This document shows positions 13,997 to 21,009 of a stretch of DNA of 34,961 nt, in pieces. The translations under genes were made by a program, and so were the position numbers. The first letter of the stretch is position 1. Every line of letters begins with the position of its first letter. This DNA comes from a virus. Location: positions 1 to 34,961 of IMG/VR virus record IMGVR_UViG_3300007520_000045; one strand, given 5' to 3'. A model generated the notes under the pieces. It did not search any database, was not told where the DNA came from, and saw only the letters and a list, made by a program, of their open reading frames with translations.

Positions 13997-14995
13997 ATGG
14001 CACGAACATTCACTAGCTATACTTGCTTCGCTGACGTCGAGGCGGCGTACAATAACATCACACCCACGCGCGGCGCACAGAACGCAGGTAAGGACATACG
14101 GCCTATTGGCGACCGCAACCGCAAGTGGGAACGTATCGTCAAGCTAGGTAAGAACTGCTACGTCCTACAAGACGGGTGGAACTACGGAGACACCCTCTGT
14201 CGTTATTACGGCGAAGAACTTAACGCACTCATGGTGGACTACGCACCTATCGTATGGCGTAAACATCGCGACGGTACGGAGACAGTCACAATCCGTAACG
14301 GGGTTGGGCCGGGCATCCACCCCGGACGCTACGCGTTCCTGTATCGACACACACCGAAGGGTATATGGTTCAACAACCGCAACGGTAAACACTTCATCAC
14401 AGTAAATCGTTCGAGTTATCACCCTCGCTTAAACGGAACAGACCACTACCTAGCCAAGCAGATGAAAGTCCCCGCCGCGGTCTGCGCTAATAAAACACCA
14501 AATCGTTGGAACCAGTGGATGCAGAAGCGTGAGCGATCACCTGCACTGACGTTTAAGAACCTTGGCGGTGGTAATTGGGAGTACATGTCAGGTGGTAAAG
14601 AGATACCAAAACCACCCCGCCAAGTGATCGACAAGACACTCAAGTCCAAACTGAAGCCCCACATCGAGGAGTTCCGTGAGTGGGCGTACGCAATGGTGCC
14701 AATGCTACCTATGAATCAGGTAGATTTTGTTGAACGTATGCGGGCGGAAACATTGGAACACATCAGAGAACACTACGTACCGAACGCATACGGCTGGGAC
14801 ATAGGGATAGTCCTGTCAAAAAGCCCCAAGATGTGCCGTAACATTCTCAAGGACAGCAAGCACACGATGCGCGTTCACCTAGCCCATGCGATCTTTCACG
14901 ACTGGGACGGAGACTACACCCACGCACAAGGGCTCACGTTCTTCAACCGCAAGATCAACAAACTGTGCAACCTAACCAAAAAAGTCAAAGGATAA
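13997..14995 (+). CDS. large early protein of unknown function
   Basis: A 332-aa basic protein (MARTFTSYTCFADVEAAYNN). It has an N-terminal region rich in Trp, Tyr and Gly (residues 45-140), a middle with NRWNQWMQKRERSPALTFKN, and a helical C-terminus with Lys-rich patches. I recognise no domain. Basic charge and aromatic residues would suit nucleic-acid binding. The start has AAAGGAG before it, and the palindrome gives it its own leader. Confidence 0.75.
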   Translation: MARTFTSYTCFADVEAAYNNITPTRGAQNAGKDIRPIGDRNRKWERIVKLGKNCYVLQDGWNYGDTLCRYYGEELNALMVDYAPIVWRKHRDGTETVTIRNGVGPGIHPGRYAFLYRHTPKGIWFNNRNGKHFITVNRSSYHPRLNGTDHYLAKQMKVPAAVCANKTPNRWNQWMQKRERSPALTFKNLGGGNWEYMSGGKEIPKPPRQVIDKTLKSKLKPHIEEFREWAYAMVPMLPMNQVDFVERMRAETLEHIREHYVPNAYGWDIGIVLSKSPKMCRNILKDSKHTMRVHLAHAIFHDWDGDYTHAQGLTFFNRKINKLCNLTKKVKG

Positions 14996-14998
14996 AAC

Positions 14999-15871
14999 AT
15001 GACATACGAACATAAAGAAACTGCGGATCTAAAACCTGAAGCCGGCTATCTGGCAGGGTGGTACAGTGGGTGCCTAGCAGAATTCTGCCGTGACCTACGT
15101 CGCGCCAATAGGGATTTCGTGTTTTCGAGCCGCGACCACAAATCCGTGTATGTGTACGTGGAGGGCGAACGATACGTACGTGGGTACGTTACCTACGGTA
15201 GCTCTCAGAGGAACGGTTATGGTGACGACAAGTTCGGGGTATCCGCGCGGGGTATCATCAACAACAAGTACGGCGAGTATACCCTAGAACACCACATTAA
15301 GGCGTCTATAAACATCAAGACCGCGCTAAAAACCGCGACCCGTAATCTCGTTGCGTATACAACACGCGACATAGAGCGACTGCACCACGCTACAAACATT
15401 AAAAACGTCGACAGTGGACGCCAAGCGTTTATGCTGAGACACCGCTACGTAAGAAGCCAATTGGGTATGTCACCTTACAACGGTAACACTAGCAAACTGT
15501 TACTGGAGTTCGGTTGTCTAATTAAGTCTGGGTACAAGTTCATTGACCCACAGGTCCAAGCGGACATAACCGAACTTTTAGAAATGACCGCTGCAAGAGA
15601 ATCCATGGCCGATACAGTGCCAATGACCTTTGTGTATATCTACCCGACCCAACACGAAACTAGGGCCGACATTCTCTTTATAGCCGACGCTAGGACGACT
15701 GACTCAAAACAACATGAGCAGCAGACGTGGGTGGCCGATGCGTTACCCGAGAGTATTCTTGGTAAGGTAATGGTCTTGCAGATGTGCGAAGACGGACACT
15801 ACGTCGAGGGTGTGGGGTCTCGCATCGGCGAACACATATTCTATGTCCATGAGGAAAGTGACGCCACATGA
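14999..15871 (+). CDS. unknown protein sharing a C-terminal domain with the next gene
   Basis: A 290-aa protein. The N-terminal 180 residues are basic and rich in Tyr and Arg. The last 85 residues contain PMTFVYIYPTQ and then EGVGSRIGEHIFYV, which match the end of the following 83-aa protein. ATG 14999 lies 3 bases after the previous stop with AAAGGA upstream. No catalytic motif is seen. Confidence 0.75.
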   Translation: MTYEHKETADLKPEAGYLAGWYSGCLAEFCRDLRRANRDFVFSSRDHKSVYVYVEGERYVRGYVTYGSSQRNGYGDDKFGVSARGIINNKYGEYTLEHHIKASINIKTALKTATRNLVAYTTRDIERLHHATNIKNVDSGRQAFMLRHRYVRSQLGMSPYNGNTSKLLLEFGCLIKSGYKFIDPQVQADITELLEMTAARESMADTVPMTFVYIYPTQHETRADILFIADARTTDSKQHEQQTWVADALPESILGKVMVLQMCEDGHYVEGVGSRIGEHIFYVHEESDAT

Positions 15872-16119
15872 GCGTAACAGACGATAACACTTACCGTGTG
15901 TTAATACATGACGACGCTGGACACGTCGAGGTGATGTGTTTCGGTATGGACAGTATTGACCCGGACGCGGAGGGTAACTATTCTTCCGTACACGACTTAC
16001 CCAAATGGATTCAGGCTAGACTAGCTACACTAATGATGTTGAACGTCCCACCCCCGCTAAGAGAAGTCGGCGGTGTGGGCAGTCGGATAGGTCAGTCAAT
16101 CTACTGGGTATACAAATAG
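15868..16119 (+). CDS. small paralogue of the preceding C-terminal domain
   Basis: An 83-aa protein. It begins with a short strand-rich part (TYRVLIHDDAGHVEVMCFG), followed by DLPKWIQARLATLMMLN and GVGSRIGQSIYWVY. The order matches the last 85 residues of the gene upstream, so the two look like a fused and a free copy of one domain. The start overlaps the previous stop as ATGA. The function is unknown. Confidence 0.75.
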   Translation: MSVTDDNTYRVLIHDDAGHVEVMCFGMDSIDPDAEGNYSSVHDLPKWIQARLATLMMLNVPPPLREVGGVGSRIGQSIYWVYK

Positions 16120-16121
16120 CT

Positions 16122-16139
16122 TTTAGGGGATTCCCTAAA
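16122..16139. repeat. palindrome copy 9 (TTTAGGG GATT CCCTAAA), leader
   Basis: Perfect arms, extended to a 10-base stem on each side (GCTTTTAGGG/CCCTAAAAGC, 16119-16142). The centre GATT gives AATC on the other strand, so it is inverted relative to copies 4-8. It precedes the VRR-NUC gene by about 30 bases. Confidence 0.9.
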
Positions 16140-16172
16140 AGCTAAACGGAACTGGTATCAAGGAGCAAGCCA

Positions 16173-16475
16173 ATTACACCTGAAGCTAAAGTCAAGAAAA
16201 TTGTTGTTAAACACCTCAAGGGTTTGGGGGCTTACTACTTCTACCCCGCCACAGGTGGATACGGGAAGAGTGGGGTTCCCGATATTGTCGGGTGCTACGC
16301 AGGTCTGTTCTTCGGGATCGAGTGCAAGGCTGGCAAGAACACCCCCACGCCTTTGCAGGAGAAGAACCTCGGAGAGATCAACGCGGCGGGTGGACTCGAC
16401 CTGATCGCAAACGAACTCAACATGCACGACACGACGGACATTTTGGCCGCGTGGGCAAACAACCAACAAAAGTGA
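16173..16475 (+). CDS. VRR-NUC domain nuclease with predicted AUU start
   Basis: A 100-aa protein of the VRR-NUC family, a PD-(D/E)XK fold acting on branched or structured DNA. The core is GYGKSGVPDIVGCYAG with the catalytic Asp of VPDIV, followed by FFGIECKAGK with the ExK pair and LQEKNL. Family members usually begin TPEAKVK a few residues before the first helix, and that sequence is present here without ATG, GTG or TTG ahead of it. ATT 16173 is preceded by AAGGAG at 7 bases, so I take it as the start. TTG 16224 would cut off a conserved helix and has no SD. Confidence 0.8.
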   Translation: MTPEAKVKKIVVKHLKGLGAYYFYPATGGYGKSGVPDIVGCYAGLFFGIECKAGKNTPTPLQEKNLGEINAAGGLDLIANELNMHDTTDILAAWANNQQK

Positions 16476-16485
16476 GGACTACATA

Positions 16486-16968
16486 ATGGAAACTGTATAC
16501 GTATTTATCGAGACCCAACTGGACACCAGAACAAGTTTCGGTGCTCGTGTCGACAACGGGGAAGGCGTGTTCATCAACGCACGACTAGTCAAAAAACATG
16601 ACCTCAAAGAAGAGGAAACGTACAGAATGGTGGTCTTGCCGAACGTGGGCGACGAAAACAGTGCCACCCCATGGAAAGCTATTACTATGTCCATGGAGGA
16701 AACCCTGAAGGGGGAAACACCCCGCGTGGTGGTGGCCAAGCTAGAAGATCGTATCACGGCGCATTTTGAGATGGAGGAAAACCAGTTTGCGCATACAGCT
16801 AAGAACCTCGCCAAAGCACTAAGTGTGGGGGACGGTGAGATGCAACAGGTACTGCACCGGATGCACAACGCTGGGGAAATCGCCAAGGCGCAGGTGTGGG
16901 CTAAGGGCGGTCAAGATCGAGCGTCTACTGTGCTCTGGGCACCTGCTACAGACTGGTTTGCAACGTGA
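16486..16968 (+). CDS. hypothetical protein, possible OB-like and winged-helix parts
   Basis: A 160-aa protein. The first 65 residues (METVYVFIETQLDT; VFINARLVKKHDLKEEETYR) could form a small beta-barrel. The C-terminal 60 residues (FAHTAKNLAKALSVGDGEMQ onward) look like a winged helix. Such folds suggest DNA binding or regulation of replication, but no motif proves it. GAGG lies upstream of ATG 16486. It follows the nuclease by 10 bases. Confidence 0.65.
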   Translation: METVYVFIETQLDTRTSFGARVDNGEGVFINARLVKKHDLKEEETYRMVVLPNVGDENSATPWKAITMSMEETLKGETPRVVVAKLEDRITAHFEMEENQFAHTAKNLAKALSVGDGEMQQVLHRMHNAGEIAKAQVWAKGGQDRASTVLWAPATDWFAT

Positions 16969-17171
16969 TGGAGGGTGGAGCACCGGGCACGTTAAACCCT
17001 GCGCTAGAGGAGGAACTGCTGTTTTTAAGGAAGCAGGTAGATTTCTGGCGGCATCAAGCGTTCGGCAGAACTAGGGACGCATCCCCCTCCGTTAATCAGC
17101 GGTACCACCACGCCAAGGATGATCTGACAAAGTTTGTCAGCAGCCGCCGCAAAGAAGGATATAAAATATGA
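16968..17171 (+). CDS. small hypothetical protein
   Basis: A 67-aa protein with an N-terminal helix (EEELLFLRKQVDFWRHQ) and a basic, polar C-terminus. ATG 16968 overlaps the previous stop as TGATG; GTG 16965 is an alternative that adds one residue. No domain is recognised. Confidence 0.6.
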   Translation: MEGGAPGTLNPALEEELLFLRKQVDFWRHQAFGRTRDASPSVNQRYHHAKDDLTKFVSSRRKEGYKI

Positions 17172-17629
17172 CCAAAGAAGAAGAACAGATATGGCGATAC
17201 CTCGTAGCCCACAGGAACGTTAGCGCGTGGCATGTAGCCGAGGTATTAGAGGTCGACGTGTCACTGGTAAAAACCCTTTTAGGTCGTATATCCTCACCCG
17301 ACTGGCGAGAGGAAGTGAAGCCTATGCCCCCCACGGGGCATAAGGACGACACTGACAAGTTACGCTATGAGTTGTTACCACCTGAGTTGTTGGAAGAGAC
17401 TGCACGTGTCTTGACCTTCGGTGCTGGGAAGTATTCGTCGCGTAACTGGGAGTCGGGTATGGCGTGGTCCCGCCCGTTCAGTGCCATGATGCGTCATATG
17501 TGGGCTTGGTGGGGAGGTGAGGATAAAGACCCTGAGACGGGATACTCGCACCTTGCACACGCATGTTGTTGCCTAGCGTTTTTGACAGCGTACGAGCGTC
17601 GCGGTGCAGGAGAGGATGATCGACCATGA
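17168..17629 (+). CDS. winged-helix fused to dATP/dGTP pyrophosphohydrolase-like domain
   Basis: A 153-aa protein. Residues 1-48 look like a winged helix (IWRYLVAHRNVSAWHVAEVL). From about residue 56 it matches the dATP/dGTP diphosphohydrolase N-terminal family (DUF5664): KDDTDKLRYELLPPE, VLTFGAGKYSSRNWESG, MRHMWAWWGGEDKDPETG, HLAHACCCLAFL. Members are linked to MazZ-type clearance of dATP/dGTP in phages with modified adenine. I see no PurZ in this window. The start overlaps the previous stop as ATGA. The second half usually present in MazZ proteins is absent. Confidence 0.78.
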   Translation: MTKEEEQIWRYLVAHRNVSAWHVAEVLEVDVSLVKTLLGRISSPDWREEVKPMPPTGHKDDTDKLRYELLPPELLEETARVLTFGAGKYSSRNWESGMAWSRPFSAMMRHMWAWWGGEDKDPETGYSHLAHACCCLAFLTAYERRGAGEDDRP

Positions 17630-18027
17630 ACGAGAGAACGAAGAAGAATCCGGGCCCGGGAATATCCGCGTTGAGCCACAGGATACTCGCAATGTATAAG
17701 AGTGGGCAGCGTGTCAAAGACATCGCTATTGCTCTGGATATTAAATACGGGAACGTCTTTGGCGTTATCGACAGGGCAAGGGCGCGGGGGATAGTTACAT
17801 ACGGTAGTAGGTACTCTGAGAAACAACGGGTAAACCGCGCGCTGCGCCAGCCTGCATTTAGGCTGGGGAGCATAAGACAATCTATCGTTGGGGGTATGGA
17901 TGAAGCCACATATTACGGCATCGTTAAGAAAATGACCACTGGAGGGTACGTTAGCTTTGCGGAGTATCTAGTCGACATAGCAGTTGAAAACTATTGTGAG
18001 GAACAAAACACCAGATGGACCTACTGA
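17626..18027 (+). CDS. HTH-like DNA-binding protein
   Basis: A 133-aa basic protein. Residues 18-52 (ILAMYKSGQRVKDIAIALD, then YGNVFGVIDRARARG) fit a helix-turn-helix. The C-terminal 60 residues are helical and end NYCEEQNTRWTY. It overlaps the polymerase start by 13 bases. It could regulate the replication operon; the target is unknown. Confidence 0.65.
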   Translation: MNERTKKNPGPGISALSHRILAMYKSGQRVKDIAIALDIKYGNVFGVIDRARARGIVTYGSRYSEKQRVNRALRQPAFRLGSIRQSIVGGMDEATYYGIVKKMTTGGYVSFAEYLVDIAVENYCEEQNTRWTY

Positions 18028-19844
18028 CCCTAGATTTTGAGACATATTATGACAAGGATTATTCCTTGCGTAAAATGACAACCGAAGCCTACATCCGTGA
18101 CCCTCGTTTTGAGGTGATCGGCGTGAGCGTAAAACTAAACAATGGAGAAGCGGAGTGGGCAAGTGGAACGTATGAGCAGACGAGGAAGTATCTCAAGTCT
18201 CTACCGTGGGAAGACTCTATGGTACTTTGTCATAACACTATGTTTGACGGGGCCATTCTAAGCTGGCTTTTTGATATACACCCCCGCATGTACGCAGATA
18301 CTCTTTGCATCGCCCGTGCCCTGCATGGCACCGAAGCCGGTGGCAGTCTCGCCGCATTAGCTACCCGCTACGGCATTGGGGAGAAGGGCACAGAGGTACT
18401 GGACGCCCTCGGAAAACGACGCGGGGATTTTCTTGTAGACGAGTTAGAGAAGTACGGAGACTACTGCATTAACGACGTCGATCTGACGTACAAGCTGTTC
18501 GCTATTATGGTTAAGGGATTCCCCAAAGAGGAACTACGACTCATAGACTTAACCCTGCGGATGTTTACGGAACCTACATTGGTCCTCGACCCCGCCCTGC
18601 TGGAGTCTCACCTTGAGGACATAAAGGAACATAAAAACCAGCTGATGATCGACGCGGGTATCACGAACAAGAAGGAACTTATGTCCAACCCCAAGTTAGC
18701 CGCCCTGTTAGTAGGTTTAGGGGTTGAACCACCTATGAAGATCAGCCCCACGACGGGCAACGAGACGTTCGCTTTTGCCAAGAGCGATGAAGAGTTCAGA
18801 CAACTACTAGACCACGACAATGAGCAGGTTCAGGCACTGGTATCAGCGCGACTTGGTACCAAATCCACGCTCGAAGAAACTCGAACACAGCGGTTCATAG
18901 ACATATCCAAACGGGGTCTCCTGCCCGGGCCCATAAAGTATTATGCCGCGCACACTGGCAGGTGGGGTGGGGACGATAAGATCAACCTACAGAACCTACC
19001 AAGTCGGGGACAAAACGGTAAGAAGCTAAAGAGAAGTATCCTCGCGCCCGAAGGTTACTCACTTATCGACTGCGACTCTTCACAGATCGAGGCGCGGGTA
19101 CTCGCTTGGCTTGCGGGACAAGACGACCTGACCCAACAGTTCACCAACGGAGAGGACGTGTACAAATACATGGCCTCAAGTATTTACACTGTACTCGTTG
19201 AAAGTGTGACCAAAGACCAACGGTTCGTGGGTAAGACTACGATCCTCGGCGCGGGTTACGGCATGGGCGCAGTCAAGTTCCAGCTACAGTTGCAGGGCAT
19301 GGGGGTCTATATCGAACTCGAAGAAGCGCGGCGGATCATAGAGATTTACCGGAGTACCAACGGGGCCATTAGTCAGCTGTGGCGGGATGCCAACAACACT
19401 GTGCAATACATGGCACGGGGCGACAGCTTACAGTTCGGACGTGAAGGTGTCTTGCAAGTGGACGCTGCGAGAAACGCTATTGTTCTCCCGTCAGGTCTGT
19501 CCATGTACTACCACGGCCTTGCAGGGGAGAGGTCAAAGTATGGTTATGAGTACAGTTATCGCACCCGTAGAGGCCCAAGCAAAATATATGGTGGCAAGCT
19601 GGTGGAGAACGTGTGTCAAGCCCTCGCCCGCTGCATCATAGGGTATCAAATGATACTACTTGCCAAGAGATACAAAGCCGTGCTAACTGTACACGACTCA
19701 ATTATAACCTGTGTGCCCGACGAAGAGTTAGACGAGGCGCAGGCGTACATGGAAGAATGTATGCGACAGACCCCCGATTGGGCTGATGGATTACCCATCA
19801 CGTGCGAGAGCGGTACAGGCAAATCATATGGAGATGCAGGATGA
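18015..19844 (+). CDS. family A DNA polymerase with 3'-5' exonuclease domain, Leu762-type
   Basis: A 609-aa replicative polymerase. Exonuclease motifs: DFET (7-10), HNTMFD (73-78), and YCINDVD (150-156). The polymerase domain contains TGRWGG (314-319), motif A DCDSSQIEAR (352-361), motif B R403-xxx-K407-xxx-L411-xxx-Y415, and motif C VHDS (559-562). The residue equivalent to E. coli Phe762 is Leu411. In viral PolA surveys Leu at this site is linked to slower, more accurate synthesis. No 5'-3' nuclease domain is present. The gene lies between an HTH protein and a Cas4-like nuclease, overlapping both. Confidence 0.93.
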   Translation: MDLLTLDFETYYDKDYSLRKMTTEAYIRDPRFEVIGVSVKLNNGEAEWASGTYEQTRKYLKSLPWEDSMVLCHNTMFDGAILSWLFDIHPRMYADTLCIARALHGTEAGGSLAALATRYGIGEKGTEVLDALGKRRGDFLVDELEKYGDYCINDVDLTYKLFAIMVKGFPKEELRLIDLTLRMFTEPTLVLDPALLESHLEDIKEHKNQLMIDAGITNKKELMSNPKLAALLVGLGVEPPMKISPTTGNETFAFAKSDEEFRQLLDHDNEQVQALVSARLGTKSTLEETRTQRFIDISKRGLLPGPIKYYAAHTGRWGGDDKINLQNLPSRGQNGKKLKRSILAPEGYSLIDCDSSQIEARVLAWLAGQDDLTQQFTNGEDVYKYMASSIYTVLVESVTKDQRFVGKTTILGAGYGMGAVKFQLQLQGMGVYIELEEARRIIEIYRSTNGAISQLWRDANNTVQYMARGDSLQFGREGVLQVDAARNAIVLPSGLSMYYHGLAGERSKYGYEYSYRTRRGPSKIYGGKLVENVCQALARCIIGYQMILLAKRYKAVLTVHDSIITCVPDEELDEAQAYMEECMRQTPDWADGLPITCESGTGKSYGDAG

Positions 19845-20512
19845 CAACTAAGGTATGGCCGTGGTCCTACAGCAAGATCAAAGCGTTTGAGCAGTGCCCC
19901 AAACAGTTCTACCACGACAAAATCCTCAAGGAAATTCCCTTCAAAGAGACCGAGGCAACACTGTATGGCACGGCGTTTCACACCGCAGCGGAGGACTATA
20001 TAGGGAAGGACGTCCCGCTACCTAATAAGTTTAGCTACGCGCAAAAGATGCTTGACGTTCTCAAGAACAAGAAGGGCGACAAGCTGTGTGAACTCAAGCT
20101 GGGTATCACTAAAGACCTAGAGCCGTGTGGGTTCTTTGCGGGTGACGTGTGGTTCCGTGGGATCGCCGACCTTATTATCCTCGACGGTGATCTTGCGTGG
20201 GTGATCGACTACAAGACTGGCAAGTCCTCAAAGTACGCCGACAAGGGGCAGCTGGAACTCATGGCGCTGTCCGTGTTCAAACACTACCCGCAGGTAAAGA
20301 CGATACGTGCGGGGTTGGTGTTCGTCATTAGCAATGACTTGGTGAGAGGCACGTACACGGAGTACGATAAACCAAACCTGTGGGAGAAGTGGCTTTCCAA
20401 GTACAAGCAAATGGAGACCGCAGGGGAAACGGATATGTGGAACGCAAAGCCCAGCGGGTTATGCCGACGTCACTGTGCGGTAATCGAATGTGTACATAAC
20501 GGAGCGAACTGA
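19841..20512 (+). CDS. Cas4/RecB-like PD-(D/E)XK nuclease with iron-sulfur cysteines
   Basis: A 223-aa nuclease. Catalytic residues visible are H47 in GTAFH, D110 in FRGIAD, and D123 and K125 in VIDYKTGK. Four cysteines are placed as in Cas4/AddB iron-sulfur staples: C19 near the N-terminus, and C208, C212 and C217 near the end. Such enzymes process DNA ends during phage recombination. ATG 19841 overlaps the polymerase stop as ATGA, with GGAG upstream. The frame is open to 19802, but that part overlaps polymerase sequence. Confidence 0.88.
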   Translation: MTTKVWPWSYSKIKAFEQCPKQFYHDKILKEIPFKETEATLYGTAFHTAAEDYIGKDVPLPNKFSYAQKMLDVLKNKKGDKLCELKLGITKDLEPCGFFAGDVWFRGIADLIILDGDLAWVIDYKTGKSSKYADKGQLELMALSVFKHYPQVKTIRAGLVFVISNDLVRGTYTEYDKPNLWEKWLSKYKQMETAGETDMWNAKPSGLCRRHCAVIECVHNGAN

Positions 20513-20697
20513 TGATTGATTACCAAAAAGAACACGGGAAGTTGTGGAACGCTATGGCAGAGATTGTAGAAATTCCGGGTACGTCGCCAAACGCTACTGT
20601 TAGGCGCATGGCCGCTGTCGCGGAGGGCGCACTCGTAAATGATGGCGTGTCCAATGTTCAACCAGTTCCACGCTTCTACAAAACAAACACCCCGTGA
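20512..20697 (+). CDS. small hypothetical protein
   Basis: A 61-aa protein. It starts MIDYQKEHGKLWNAMAEIVE, then TVRRMAAVAEGALV, and ends with a Pro-rich tail. ATG 20512 overlaps the nuclease stop and has GGAG 8 bases upstream. No domain is recognised. Confidence 0.6.
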   Translation: MIDYQKEHGKLWNAMAEIVEIPGTSPNATVRRMAAVAEGALVNDGVSNVQPVPRFYKTNTP

Positions 20698-20710
20698 AGG
20701 AGCCTATAAG

Positions 20711-20980
20711 ATGCCATATAAGAACCCCGCAGATCGTAAGAAGCAGACCAACAAACCTGTTGGTAGCAAGACCTTTGAGGCCCGGATGGAGCGCCAGCGT
20801 GCCCGCCGTGCTGTAGATAAAGATGGTGCCGACAAAAACAACAACGGCAAAGCCGACAAACGTGAAGGCAAAGACGTTAGCCACAAGAAAGCCCTGTCCA
20901 AGGGCGGCAGCAACAAGGACGGTTACACGATAGAGAGTTCGAGTAAGAACCGCGCGCGTAACTACAAGAAGAAAGCGTGA
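20711..20980 (+). CDS. small basic protein with EF-hand-like loop and HNH-like tail
   Basis: An 89-aa, Lys- and Arg-rich protein. DKNNNGKADKRE fits the 12-residue EF-hand calcium loop (acidic or Asn at 1, 3 and 5, Gly at 6, Glu at 12). It is followed by DVSHKKALSKGGSN, which resembles the DH-Pls-GGsN part of HNH endonucleases but lacks a clear full motif. ATG 20711 has GAAGGAG 8 bases upstream; the longer frame overlaps the previous gene. Both resemblances are visual only. Confidence 0.65.
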   Translation: MPYKNPADRKKQTNKPVGSKTFEARMERQRARRAVDKDGADKNNNGKADKREGKDVSHKKALSKGGSNKDGYTIESSSKNRARNYKKKA

Positions 20981-20998
20981 TTTAGGGGCTACCCTAAA
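20981..20998. repeat. palindrome copy 10 (TTTAGGG GCTA CCCTAAA), leader
   Basis: Perfect arms, but the centre differs from the AA(T/C)N pattern of the others. It begins right after the stop of the small basic protein and ends 11 bases before ATG 21010, so the SD (AGGAG) abuts the right arm. Confidence 0.88.
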
Positions 20999-21009
20999 AG
21001 GAGAACGAC

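Noticed and set aside
18511-18527. TTAAGGGATTCCCCAAA in the polymerase gene
   Set aside because: Degenerate palindrome inside well-conserved coding sequence; arms mismatch, so it was not counted as a copy.
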